From contig JAFXCN010000004.1 in the NCBI GenBank assembly GCA_017521465.1, forward strand, positions 1 through 63,978: DNA of 63,978 bases, read 5' to 3'. The position numbers and the translations under genes are program-made. Under the pieces are notes generated by a model. The model made no database searches. It was not told where the DNA came from and saw only the letters and a program-made list of their open reading frames with translations. Position 1 is the first letter of the stretch. Each line of letters starts with the position of its first letter. Source of the DNA: Clostridia bacterium. Its GTDB lineage: Bacteria > Bacillota > Clostridia > TANB77 > UBA1234. Shown one piece after another: positions 42,064 through 50,939 of the stretch.

Positions 42064-43662
42064 TTAACACGAAATCTCTACGCGCACATCTTTTCCCTTG
42101 ATTTGCTTTCCTTTCATACAATACAACACATCACTTGCATATTGTATTGGTATTTCTACGAAACTAAATTTGTCTAATACATTTATTTTTCCAACTGCAC
42201 TTCCTGATATTGGCACATTTGATGTTATGCTTCCTAATATATCTTTTGCTTTTATATTATCTTTTTTTCCTACGCTTAAGAAAAATCTTGTGTTTCCTTT
42301 TTCAGCTTTTACCTTTGATGGTTTTTTAACATTATCAAACACCATTTTTTCTACTTCTGTTTGTTCACCAAATGCTATTTTTAATAATGCTTTTACCATT
42401 TTTTCTTTATCATTTGATTCTGATAATTTTTTATATACATCATCTATAATTTTGTTGTTTTCAAATTCATTTTCATCAATTACATTTTGTATTTCTGTAA
42501 TTAATTTATTATTTTTGATTTCTTTCATTTCGCTATCTGTTGGAATTTGACCAAATGCAACTTTTGTATGTGCGTATTTTTCAATACTTTCAAGCTTTCT
42601 TCTTTCTTTTCCAACCACAAATGTATATGCTTTTCCTTCTGCTCCGTTTCTTCCTGTTCTTCCTATTCTATGTACATAGTATTCTTCTTCTTGTGGCAAA
42701 TCATAATTTACTACTAAATTTAATTCATCAACATCAATTCCTCTTGCAACTACATCTGTCGCAATTAATATTTGGAATTCTCCGCCTTTAAATCTTTTCA
42801 TTATTCTTTCTCTTTGTATTTGTTTTATATCTCCATGAAGACTTTCTGCACTATATCCTCTTTGTCTTAATGTTTCTATTAAGTCATCCACTTTTCTTTT
42901 TGTATTACAGAATATTACTGCTTTTTTAGGATTATTTACATCAATTATTCTTGATAATGCTTCGTCTTTCATTGATTGTTTTACTTCTATTGCAATTTGT
43001 TCTATTTTATCAACTGTTAATTCTTTTGCTTTTATTTTTACTTCTACTGGTTCATTTAAATATTTTTTTGCTATTGCTCTAATTCTTGCATCTAATGTTG
43101 CTGAAAATAGCACTGTTTGGCGTTCTTCTGGAGTCTCTTTTAATATTGTTTCTATATCTTCTTCAAATCCCATGCTAAGCATTTCATCAGCTTCATCTAA
43201 AACTACTGTTTTTATATTAGCTAGCTTTATAGTTTTTCTTCTCATGTGATCCATTATTCTTCCGGGAGTTCCAACTATAATTTTTACACCTTTTTTTAAT
43301 GCCATGATTTGTTTTTCAATTCCTTCTCCACCGTACACTGCAAGTGATTTAACACCTTCTTCATATTTAGCAAATTTTCTTAATTCACCTACTACTTGAA
43401 GTGCAAGTTCCCTTGTTGGACATAGAATAAGTGCTTGAACCTTGTTATTATTTTTGTCGATTGAATTAATTATTGGAAGTCCATATGCTGCTGTTTTACC
43501 TGTACCCGTTTGAGATTGTCCAATAACATCTTTTCCATCTAATAAATGTTCTAATGTCTTACTTTGAATAGGAGTTGCCTCTACATACCCATTTTCATCT
43601 AATGCTCTTTTAATTTCTTCTGACAAAATTGTTTCACTAAATTTTAATTTTTTGTTTTCCAT
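42064..43662 (-). CDS. DEAD-box RNA helicase with a DbpA-type RNA-binding domain
   Basis: A 532-residue ATP-dependent RNA helicase. Motifs in order are the Q motif (YVEATPIQSKTLE), SQTGTGKTAA, PTRELALQV, TPGRIMDH, VLDEADEM, LFSATL, ARGIDVDEL and HRIGRTGRNG. The last 75 residues (RFFLSVGKKDNIKAKDILG and onward) form a DbpA/CsdA-like RNA-binding domain. It probably assists ribosome assembly or RNA turnover. AAGGTAGG precedes the ATG, and a long structured leader lies upstream. Confidence 0.93.
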   Translation of the reverse strand: MENKKLKFSETILSEEIKRALDENGYVEATPIQSKTLEHLLDGKDVIGQSQTGTGKTAAYGLPIINSIDKNNNKVQALILCPTRELALQVVGELRKFAKYEEGVKSLAVYGGEGIEKQIMALKKGVKIIVGTPGRIMDHMRRKTIKLANIKTVVLDEADEMLSMGFEEDIETILKETPEERQTVLFSATLDARIRAIAKKYLNEPVEVKIKAKELTVDKIEQIAIEVKQSMKDEALSRIIDVNNPKKAVIFCNTKRKVDDLIETLRQRGYSAESLHGDIKQIQRERIMKRFKGGEFQILIATDVVARGIDVDELNLVVNYDLPQEEEYYVHRIGRTGRNGAEGKAYTFVVGKERRKLESIEKYAHTKVAFGQIPTDSEMKEIKNNKLITEIQNVIDENEFENNKIIDDVYKKLSESNDKEKMVKALLKIAFGEQTEVEKMVFDNVKKPSKVKAEKGNTRFFLSVGKKDNIKAKDILGSITSNVPISGSAVGKINVLDKFSFVEIPIQYASDVLYCMKGKQIKGKDVRVEISC

Positions 43663-43837
43663 AAATACCTACCTTTTAAAACTCTTATTTTGGGCGCAAA
43701 ATAGCCTTAAAACAAATATGCTATCTGTTTTAAGGCTAAGACAATTTATTCGACAATAGCGCATCCTCGCTACTTATTTCCTATAAACAAATACATACTA
43801 CATTAAATGGCTTTTTTAACCATTTATTATTATAGCA
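43663..43837 (-). promoter_or_regulatory. long structured leader of the helicase gene with extended -10 promoter
   Basis: TGCTATAAT (43829-43837, minus strand) is an extended -10. The roughly 160-base leader holds AGCCTTAAAACA and TGTTTTAAGGCT arms and an AAATGG/CCATTT hairpin. Such leaders often mediate cold or autoregulation of helicases. Confidence 0.5.
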
Positions 43838-43875
43838 TATGTTTACATAAAAGTACAGAGGTTTTTTACATGCAT

Positions 43876-44511
43876 CTATTTTCTCAATTCTTCTATTGCT
43901 TGTTTTCTATTTTCGCTTTTAAATACTGCTGTTCCTGCTACTAATATATTAGCACCAGCTTCTTTTACTAATTTAGCTGTTTCTATATTAATTCCACCAT
44001 CTACTTCTATATCTAATTCTGGTTTTAATTTTCTAAGTTCTTTTATTTTTTCGATTGTTTCTGGAATTAACTTCTGAAGCCCAAATCCTGGTTCTACCGT
44101 CATAACTAACACCATATCTATTTTATTTAAATATGGTATTAACACCTCTATTGACGTATTTGGCTTAATTGACATTCCAATTTTTTTACCTTTACTTCTT
44201 AAAAGTTGTATTATTTCTTCTCTTGTATTTTCATCAGCCGCTTCCACATGAAATGTAATGATATCTGAATTTTCTATAAATTCCTGCATATATTCTTTAG
44301 GATTTTCAACCATAAAATGAACATCTAATGTAATGTCAGTAGCTTTTTTCGCCACTTTTAACATCTTTAAGCCTTGTGTTTCATTAGGAACAAATTTTCC
44401 ATCCATAACATCTATATGAATATAATCTGCTCCTGCTACAACAACATCTTTTATCTCATTTTCTAAGTCATCCATATTGACATCCAAAATTGATGGTGCT
44501 ATTTTTACCAT
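43876..44511 (-). CDS. rpe: ribulose-phosphate 3-epimerase
   Basis: Interconverts ribulose-5-P and xylulose-5-P in the pentose phosphate pathway. The 211 residues form a TIM barrel with IAPSILDVNMDDLE, IHIDVMDGKFVPN, HFMVENP, MTVEPGFGLQKLIPE and EVDGGINIETAKL, covering the metal and catalytic residues. The ATG overlaps the rsgA stop by seven bases. It feeds the split transketolase and RpiB encoded further along. Confidence 0.96.
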   Translation of the reverse strand: MVKIAPSILDVNMDDLENEIKDVVVAGADYIHIDVMDGKFVPNETQGLKMLKVAKKATDITLDVHFMVENPKEYMQEFIENSDIITFHVEAADENTREEIIQLLRSKGKKIGMSIKPNTSIEVLIPYLNKIDMVLVMTVEPGFGLQKLIPETIEKIKELRKLKPELDIEVDGGINIETAKLVKEAGANILVAGTAVFKSENRKQAIEELRK

Positions 44512-45362
44512 TTATTCTCTCCTTTTAATTTTTCATAAAGAGTACAATATCTTTCATATCTTCCTTTACTAATAAGTCTTCTCTCTACTGCTTTTTTTAT
44601 TGCACATTTTTCTTCTTTAACATGAGTACATCCCCTATATTTACAATCTTGAATATGAGGTACAAATTCTGAAAAATATCTATCCAATTCTCTATAATTT
44701 ATATCTTTTAATTCATATGTTGAAAAACCTGGAGTATCAGCAATATAACTATTTGGAGCTATTTCATAAAGTTCAACAAATTTCGTTGTATGCTTTCCTT
44801 TTTCTAACTTTTTAGAAGTTTCACCTTCTTCTGAAATTTCATCTTTAAAAATACTATTTGTTAAAGCTGATTTTCCAACTCCTGAATTGCCCGTAAATGC
44901 AGTTATTTTGTTTTGCAATATTATTGCAAGTTTTTCAACTCCTATACCTTCTTTTGCGTTTGTAGTTATTACTTGATAACCAAGATCTTGGTATACATCT
45001 ACAATTTCATCATAGTCATCCTTTAAATCAATTTTATTAACACAAATAATTGGGTCTACATCATTTTTCTTAGCCATTATTAATTGTTTATCTAATAATA
45101 ACAAATCTGGAGCAGGATTAGTTGTTGCTATAACAATTACAAGTTGTTCCACATTTGCAATTGGTGGTCTTATAAATTCATTTTTTCTTGGATATATTTT
45201 TTCTATAACATTATCTTTTATCTCTACTATATCACCAACCAGTGGCTTACTTTTTTTTAGTTTAAACAAGCCTCTTGCAATACAATCAACTTTTTCTCCA
45301 TTTATAGAAACTGTATATTTATCCGAATATACTTTTGTAACTAACCCTTTAATTTTCGCCAT
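44505..45362 (-). CDS. rsgA: ribosome small-subunit GTPase RsgA
   Basis: A circularly permuted GTPase that matures the 30S subunit. An N-terminal OB fold is followed by VCVNKIDLKDD-like G4 (CVNKIDL), the P-loop GNSGVGKSALTN and DTPGFSTYEL. A C-terminal zinc motif (CKYRGCTHVKEEKCAI) completes it. The 285 residues are normal. It lies between prkC and rpe, the standard Firmicutes order. Confidence 0.96.
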   Translation of the reverse strand: MAKIKGLVTKVYSDKYTVSINGEKVDCIARGLFKLKKSKPLVGDIVEIKDNVIEKIYPRKNEFIRPPIANVEQLVIVIATTNPAPDLLLLDKQLIMAKKNDVDPIICVNKIDLKDDYDEIVDVYQDLGYQVITTNAKEGIGVEKLAIILQNKITAFTGNSGVGKSALTNSIFKDEISEEGETSKKLEKGKHTTKFVELYEIAPNSYIADTPGFSTYELKDINYRELDRYFSEFVPHIQDCKYRGCTHVKEEKCAIKKAVERRLISKGRYERYCTLYEKLKGENKW

Positions 45363-45380
45363 CTCCTTATTTTTTACACA

Positions 45381-47375
45381 TTAAAATACCATTTCTGAAT
45401 CCAATTTATCATCAATATATACTCTTAGCATTCCTGATAATCCTTTTGGAATTGTAACATTTACTGTTTTATCATTTCTTGAATGAACCCCTTCATATAT
45501 TATCTTTTTACCAACAGAACTACTTTGAACTTCTACCTTTAATGTAAATACGTCTCTTACTCCTTTTTTAGATACGTCTATCGATATTGTTTCGCCTTCT
45601 TCTTCTGGTTTAGTTGTTCCAGTATTTGGTTTAGGTTCAGAATCGTTTCCTGCATTTGGATTTTCTACCTTACCATTTACATTATTTACAGTTATAACAA
45701 TTTCTGTTAATTCTGAAACCATAGTACCTTCTTCTATATCTTGATTAATAACTTTTCCATCTGGCTTACTAGCTTCATTTATATAATTAACAGTTATTAT
45801 AAGTTTTGCTGTATCTAATATTTGTCTCGCTTCTGCTTCTGTTTTATCTACTACATTTGGAACAACTACCATTCCATCTGTAACACCAGCGCTAACAAAT
45901 ACTATTACTTCTGTTCCTTCTTCAACTTCCGTATTAAATATTGGTGATTGACTAACAATTTCACCTTCTGGAACTTCTGAACTTTGAATCGTCTCTTGCT
46001 TAAATACTAACTTGTTTTCTTCTATTTTTATTTTTGCCGCTTCAATTGACATTGTTGTAACATCTGGTACAAAAACTGTTTTTGCTCCTTTGCTAACTCT
46101 TACGCCAACAGTGGCCCCTGCTTTTAGTTCACGACCTTCTGCATATTCTTGATATGTAATATAATCTTTTGGATATTGACTACTTTCAACAGTTGCTTGT
46201 ATTTCCATTACTAAACCTAAATCTTCTAAAACAGCTTGTGCTTCATCTTTATGCATTCCAACAATTTTCTTAACAACAACATTTGATGAATCCATTCCAT
46301 CCATAATTTTTATAGTAGCTGCCATAGATATGAACACTATTGCGATTGCCAATAATATATAAAGTAACAATCTAACAACAGCCTGTTTTTTAGTTATTTT
46401 TTTACTTTTTTTCATTTCTTCTTCTCCACCATTTTTTATTTTTATATCGCTTGTCATTACATTTCTAGTTTCCATTCTGTCAGTTACCCCAACTATCGGA
46501 ACTTTTTGTGTAACAAATAAATTTTTATCCTGAGTCGCAATTCCAGCGTTTGGTGTTCTCAAAACTTTTTGCAAATCTGCATTCATCATACTTGCAGAAG
46601 CATATCTATCATTTACTTCCTTTTGCATCGCTTTGATAATTACATCATTTAATGCTTGCGGTATGCTAGAATCTATGGTGATTGGCTCGGCCGGTGTTTC
46701 TTGTATATGTTTTAATGCGACTGATACAGGCGTATCAGCATTAAACGGAAGTTTACCCGTTACCATTTCATATAGCACCACACCTAATGAATAGATGTCA
46801 GATTTTTCGTCTGTATATCCACCTCTTGCATGTTCTGGAGAAAAATAATGAACCGAACCTACTGTTGTTCCATATGCATTTATTGTAGAATTTGAAACCG
46901 CCTTTGCAATTCCAAAATCTGTAACTTTAGCAATCCCATCTTTTGTAATTATAATATTATGTGGTTTTATATCTCTATGTACAATATGATTTTTATGCGC
47001 TTGTTCCAAACCAGAAGCAATTTGAGATGCTATATTAGTTGCAATATCCCATTTCAATTTTCCATCTTCATTTATAACCTCTTTTAATGTTTTACCTTTA
47101 ATAAGCTCCATAACTATATAATGTAACCCATCTTCATTTCCTACATCATATATTGAAACAATATTAGGATGCGATAAACTTGCAGCCGATTGCGCTTCAA
47201 CTTGAAATCTTTTTATAAATTCAGCATCATTCGAAAATTCATCTTTTAATACCTTTATAGCAACTTTTCTGTTAAGCAATTTGCATCTTGCTTCATACAC
47301 AGTTGCCATTCCTCCGCTCCCTATCATTTCTAGAACTTCATATCTATTCCCCAATATTTTACCTACTAAATCCAT
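45381..47375 (-). CDS. prkC: Ser/Thr protein kinase with three PASTA domains (PrkC/Stk)
   Basis: A 664-residue membrane kinase that senses cell-wall fragments. The cytoplasmic kinase domain (about 10-270) has IGSGGMATVYEA, VAIKVLKDE, IVHRDIKPHNII and VTDFGIAKAV. A single membrane segment lies near 335-355 (LLLYILLAIAIVFISMAA). Three PASTA repeats follow (about 365-565), then a Pro/Thr linker and a beta-rich C-terminal domain. It is paired with the PrpC phosphatase 15 bases upstream. Homologues control germination, division and wall synthesis. Confidence 0.96.
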   Translation of the reverse strand: MDLVGKILGNRYEVLEMIGSGGMATVYEARCKLLNRKVAIKVLKDEFSNDAEFIKRFQVEAQSAASLSHPNIVSIYDVGNEDGLHYIVMELIKGKTLKEVINEDGKLKWDIATNIASQIASGLEQAHKNHIVHRDIKPHNIIITKDGIAKVTDFGIAKAVSNSTINAYGTTVGSVHYFSPEHARGGYTDEKSDIYSLGVVLYEMVTGKLPFNADTPVSVALKHIQETPAEPITIDSSIPQALNDVIIKAMQKEVNDRYASASMMNADLQKVLRTPNAGIATQDKNLFVTQKVPIVGVTDRMETRNVMTSDIKIKNGGEEEMKKSKKITKKQAVVRLLLYILLAIAIVFISMAATIKIMDGMDSSNVVVKKIVGMHKDEAQAVLEDLGLVMEIQATVESSQYPKDYITYQEYAEGRELKAGATVGVRVSKGAKTVFVPDVTTMSIEAAKIKIEENKLVFKQETIQSSEVPEGEIVSQSPIFNTEVEEGTEVIVFVSAGVTDGMVVVPNVVDKTEAEARQILDTAKLIITVNYINEASKPDGKVINQDIEEGTMVSELTEIVITVNNVNGKVENPNAGNDSEPKPNTGTTKPEEEGETISIDVSKKGVRDVFTLKVEVQSSSVGKKIIYEGVHSRNDKTVNVTIPKGLSGMLRVYIDDKLDSEMVF

Positions 47376-47389
47376 TGTATACCCTCCAG

Positions 47390-48130
47390 TTAATCATTAG
47401 AAATTGTTATTACACTTATATTATCTAAACCACCAGCTTGATTAGCTTCATCTACTAATGTTTTTGTCATATTATAAACATCTGATGTATTTTTTACTAT
47501 TATTTCATAAATTTCTTTATCTTCAACCATGTTTGATAACCCATCAGAACACATCAATATAACATCGTCTTTTAAAAAGCCTTTTGTTATTATATCTGGT
47601 TGTATATTTTCTTCATAACCGATTACTTTTGTTAGTACGTTTTTTCGTGGATGATTTTTTGCTTCTTGTTTTGTTATAGTACCGCTATTTACTAATTCTT
47701 GTACAAAAGAATGATCCTTTGTTAATTGTCTAATTATATTCTTTCTAATTCTATATACTCTACTATCACCAATATGCCCGATATAAATTTTATTTTTACA
47801 TACGTATAAAGCAATAAGAGTAGTTCCCATGCCATAATATTTTTCATTGTTTATAGACATTTCTAATACTTTATCATTTGCTGCTAATATTGCCTCTCTC
47901 ATTACTTCACGAATTTCATATGGGTCATTTTGAGCTCTTTCTATATTGCTTTCAAAATATTCTTTGCATGCATCTACGGCTAACTTACTTGCAACTTCAC
48001 CTGCAGTGGCTCCGCCCATTCCATCAGCTAAAACAAATAATTGTACATCATCTGAATTCTCTGGTATTAATATAATATCTTCATTTTTACTTCGTTCTTT
48101 TCCTACATCAGTAATACCATAAAAACGCAT
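47390..48130 (-). CDS. prpC: PP2C-type Ser/Thr phosphatase (PrpC/Stp)
   Basis: A 246-residue PPM-family phosphatase that reverses PrkC phosphorylation. Metal motifs are GKERSKNED, VLADGMGGATAGE, IGHIGDSRVYR, LMCSDGLSN and GGLDNISVI. Length and order (immediately before prkC) match Firmicutes. GAGGTGA lies before the ATG. Confidence 0.96.
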   Translation of the reverse strand: MRFYGITDVGKERSKNEDIILIPENSDDVQLFVLADGMGGATAGEVASKLAVDACKEYFESNIERAQNDPYEIREVMREAILAANDKVLEMSINNEKYYGMGTTLIALYVCKNKIYIGHIGDSRVYRIRKNIIRQLTKDHSFVQELVNSGTITKQEAKNHPRKNVLTKVIGYEENIQPDIITKGFLKDDVILMCSDGLSNMVEDKEIYEIIVKNTSDVYNMTKTLVDEANQAGGLDNISVITISND

Positions 48131-48225
48131 TTAAAATCACCTCATAACTAGACAAAAATCCTATTTACATTATACATATAATAAATTTTTATGTCCATAA
48201 ATTTTAGGAAAATCTCTCGCCTACG

Positions 48226-49260
48226 TTAACTTATTTTCTCTTCTTCCTGTCTTGATCTTACTAATTGTCCACACGCAGCACTTATGTCTGAACCAAGCTC
48301 TCTCCTAACTGTTGCTACAATTCCTTTTTCATTTAACGTATCACGAAAAGCTAGTATTTTTTCTACACTACTCTTTTCATATATTCCATCTTTTATTTTA
48401 TTAATTGGTATTAAATTTACATGGCATAATATTCCTTTTAATAATTTAGCCAGATGAATTGCATCCTCTTTTGAATCATTAACTCCATCTACTAAAGCAT
48501 ATTCAAAAGTTATCCTTCTATTCGTCTTTTCAATATAATCATTGCAAGCATCTATTACCTCAGAAATGTTATATGTTTTATTAATTGGCATCATAGATGT
48601 TCTAACATCATCTCTACTACTATGTAGTGAAATACATAGATTGCATTGAATGTTTTCATCTGCTAATCTCTTTATATTATGCACTAATCCACATGTAGAT
48701 ATGCTTATGTGCCTAGCACCAATATTTAATCCTTTAGGATCATTTATTAATCTTATAGCTTTAATTACATTATCATAATTATCTAATGGTTCACCAATCC
48801 CCATGAATACTATGTTTGATATTTTTTCTCCACTGTGTTTTTCAATATCAATTATTTGTGAAACAATTTCTCCTGGAGTTAAATTTCTTACAAATCCAAT
48901 TTTAGCTGATGCACAAAAATTACATCCCATTTTGCAACCAATTTGATTAGAAATGCACACTGTATTTCCGTATTTATATTTCATAAGGACGCCTTCAACT
49001 GCATGCCCATCATTCAACTCTATTAAATACTTTTTAGTTCCGTCTTTTGATTCTTGATGATTAATAATACTCGTGCATTTTATTTCATATTTTTGTTTCA
49101 ATTTTTCTATTAAATCTTTTGACAAGTCTGTCATTTCATCAAAAGATTCTACGCCTTTAAATAACCACGCAAAAATCTGTTTAGCACGATATTTCTTTTC
49201 TCCCATTTCTAACAAATCATTTTCTATTTCTTCAAGATATAGATCACGAATGTTTACCAT
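48226..49260 (-). CDS. rlmN: 23S rRNA/tRNA adenine-C2 methyltransferase
   Basis: A 344-residue radical-SAM enzyme that methylates A2503 of 23S rRNA and A37 of some tRNAs. The iron-sulfur motif is GCKMGCNFCASA, SAM contacts include FMGIGEPLDNY, and the end CGQLVRS holds the second catalytic cysteine. Length is typical. It follows rsmB by 14 bases. Confidence 0.97.
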   Translation of the reverse strand: MVNIRDLYLEEIENDLLEMGEKKYRAKQIFAWLFKGVESFDEMTDLSKDLIEKLKQKYEIKCTSIINHQESKDGTKKYLIELNDGHAVEGVLMKYKYGNTVCISNQIGCKMGCNFCASAKIGFVRNLTPGEIVSQIIDIEKHSGEKISNIVFMGIGEPLDNYDNVIKAIRLINDPKGLNIGARHISISTCGLVHNIKRLADENIQCNLCISLHSSRDDVRTSMMPINKTYNISEVIDACNDYIEKTNRRITFEYALVDGVNDSKEDAIHLAKLLKGILCHVNLIPINKIKDGIYEKSSVEKILAFRDTLNEKGIVATVRRELGSDISAACGQLVRSRQEEEKIS

Positions 49261-49274
49261 TATAATTCCTCCAA

Positions 49275-50552
49275 TTATTTTCTAATTAACTTAGCTATAT
49301 AAAAGCCATCTGTATTATCAATATGCGGATATAATTTCGTTTCCTCTAGCAATTCAAAATCATTATGTTCTTCTAAAAATTTTCTTACTTGTCCACCATT
49401 TTCTCTGTCTAAAATTGTACATGTACTATAAACTAAAGTACCACCTGCTTTTAAATATCTTGAACAATTATCTAAAATTCTGTATTGAATATTAACTATT
49501 TCTTCTATATCTTCTGGCTGTCTTGTCCACTTTATATCAGGCTTCTTTCTAATAACACCAATGCCTGTACAAGGAACATCAAGTAAAATTCTATCATATT
49601 TATCTGCAAGTTCTGTGTAGTATAATGATGCATCTCTCATTCTTTCATTTATAATTGATATACCTAATTTGTCACTTGCTTCTTTTATAAGTCTAACTCT
49701 ATTTTCATGTATATCCCAAGCATCTATTTTTCCATTATTTTTCATAAGCTGTGCTAAATATGTTGTCTTTCCACCTGGTGCTGCACATGCATCTAATATA
49801 TAATCACCTTCTTGCGGATCTAACTTTAAGCAAGCAAGTTGCGCCGCTTCATCTTGCACAACATACAATTGCCCTTCAAAGTTATTCATTTTTTTCGCAA
49901 GAATACTATCTGGCAATTTACCTAATTTACAATCAATGTTTTTAAGTTCTAATAATTTTTTCAATTCTTCGCGAGTTGTTCGAAGTGTATTAACTCTTAT
50001 TGTTATATCAGGTGTTATATTATTAGCATTTAACAATTCAGTAACAAATTTTTTATCATACTCTTTCAAAAGTTCATTAACCATCCACAATGGATGTGAT
50101 GTTAATATTGAAATTATTTCATCATCCATTTTAGGCTTTGTTCCTATATAATCAATTAGTTTATCGATTTCATTTTTTTCTATTTTTCTAAGCACAGCAT
50201 TTACAAATCTAGCAGATGCTTCGTGCCCGTATCGTTTTGCCAAATTAACACTTTCATTTACAGCTGCACTTACAGGGATTTTATCCAAAAAAGCAATTTG
50301 ATATATTCCAATTCTTAAAATGTTTATTATCCATGGAGAAATCTTTTTTAACTTAATACTTGAATATCTTGCTATTATTTCATCTAACGTCAACTTCCAT
50401 GTCATTACCCCATAAACTAGTTCAGAAGCTAACCCTTTATCCAAACTATTTAAACCACTTTTTTCTAGTTCTTTATTTAGCGTTGTATTTGAATATGCTT
50501 CGCCTACTTCGATTTTATATAATACATTTATTGCAAGATCTCTTGCACTCAT
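49275..50552 (-). CDS. rsmB: 16S rRNA cytosine-C5 methyltransferase
   Basis: A 425-residue enzyme that methylates C967 of 16S rRNA. An N-terminal NusB-like helical domain (about 1-140) precedes the SAM domain with DACAAPGGKTTYLAQLM, LLDVPCTGIGVIRKKPD and the catalytic cysteine in VYSTCTIL. I start at MSARDLAINV, six bases after AGAGGTG. It is first in the rsmB-rlmN-prpC-prkC-rsgA-rpe series. Confidence 0.95.
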   Translation of the reverse strand: MSARDLAINVLYKIEVGEAYSNTTLNKELEKSGLNSLDKGLASELVYGVMTWKLTLDEIIARYSSIKLKKISPWIINILRIGIYQIAFLDKIPVSAAVNESVNLAKRYGHEASARFVNAVLRKIEKNEIDKLIDYIGTKPKMDDEIISILTSHPLWMVNELLKEYDKKFVTELLNANNITPDITIRVNTLRTTREELKKLLELKNIDCKLGKLPDSILAKKMNNFEGQLYVVQDEAAQLACLKLDPQEGDYILDACAAPGGKTTYLAQLMKNNGKIDAWDIHENRVRLIKEASDKLGISIINERMRDASLYYTELADKYDRILLDVPCTGIGVIRKKPDIKWTRQPEDIEEIVNIQYRILDNCSRYLKAGGTLVYSTCTILDRENGGQVRKFLEEHNDFELLEETKLYPHIDNTDGFYIAKLIRK

Positions 50553-50631
50553 ATTTAGCACCTCTTTTGTAATAATCTCGTATAACTGCCTTAATGTAAA
50601 ATTTATTTATTTTCACTAGACCTCAGCTTGT

Positions 50632-50741
50632 AACAGTTTCTAAGAAATTATTGACGACATTCTTTAGGAAAAAATTTTGGTATAGGCTACGCACCATAAA
50701 TTTTTTCAAAAGAATGTAACCTCAATTTTCAAAGAAACTGT
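50632..50741. repeat. 110-base nested inverted repeat (MITE-like)
   Basis: Three nested arms: CAGTTTCT (50634-50641) with AGAAACTG (50733-50740), CATTCTTT (50658-50665) with AAAGAATG (50709-50716), and AAAAAATTTTGGT with ACCATAAATTTTTT. Flanking sequence (TATACTTCGCTTC...ATCGTTC) resembles that at 63770-63795. Confidence 0.65.
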
Positions 50742-50831
50742 ATACTTCGCTTCATAATCGTTCAAATAAATAATTTTTACTTTTCAATATGCATTTATAT
50801 TATTTTTCATTCTAATCATTCGCAACAAGTT

Positions 50832-50882
50832 ATGTCGGACACACTCTGTTCACCCTTCGGGTGTACATTCTGTGTCGGACAT
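50832..50882. repeat. ATGTCGGACACA hairpin, related to 59823-59871
   Basis: ATGTCGGACACA and TGTGTCGGACAT arms enclose an inner CACCC-ttc-GGGTG hairpin. The element and its 3' flank (AAATCGTTTCTCTT) recur with changes at 59823-59871. Confidence 0.6.
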
Positions 50883-50939
50883 AAATCGTTTCTCTTTTTG
50901 CCATATAAATTCTAGGGTACGCATTGCGTACCCTACTTT

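Larger units (their letters stand above)
50553..50939. other. intergenic gap with two hairpin elements
   Basis: No gene is supported. It holds the long nested inverted repeat at 50632-50741, the 51-base hairpin at 50832-50882 and a weak terminator-like AGGGTACGCA/TGCGTACCCT stem at 50914-50934 next to the stop of the TagO-MnaA gene. Confidence 0.6.
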
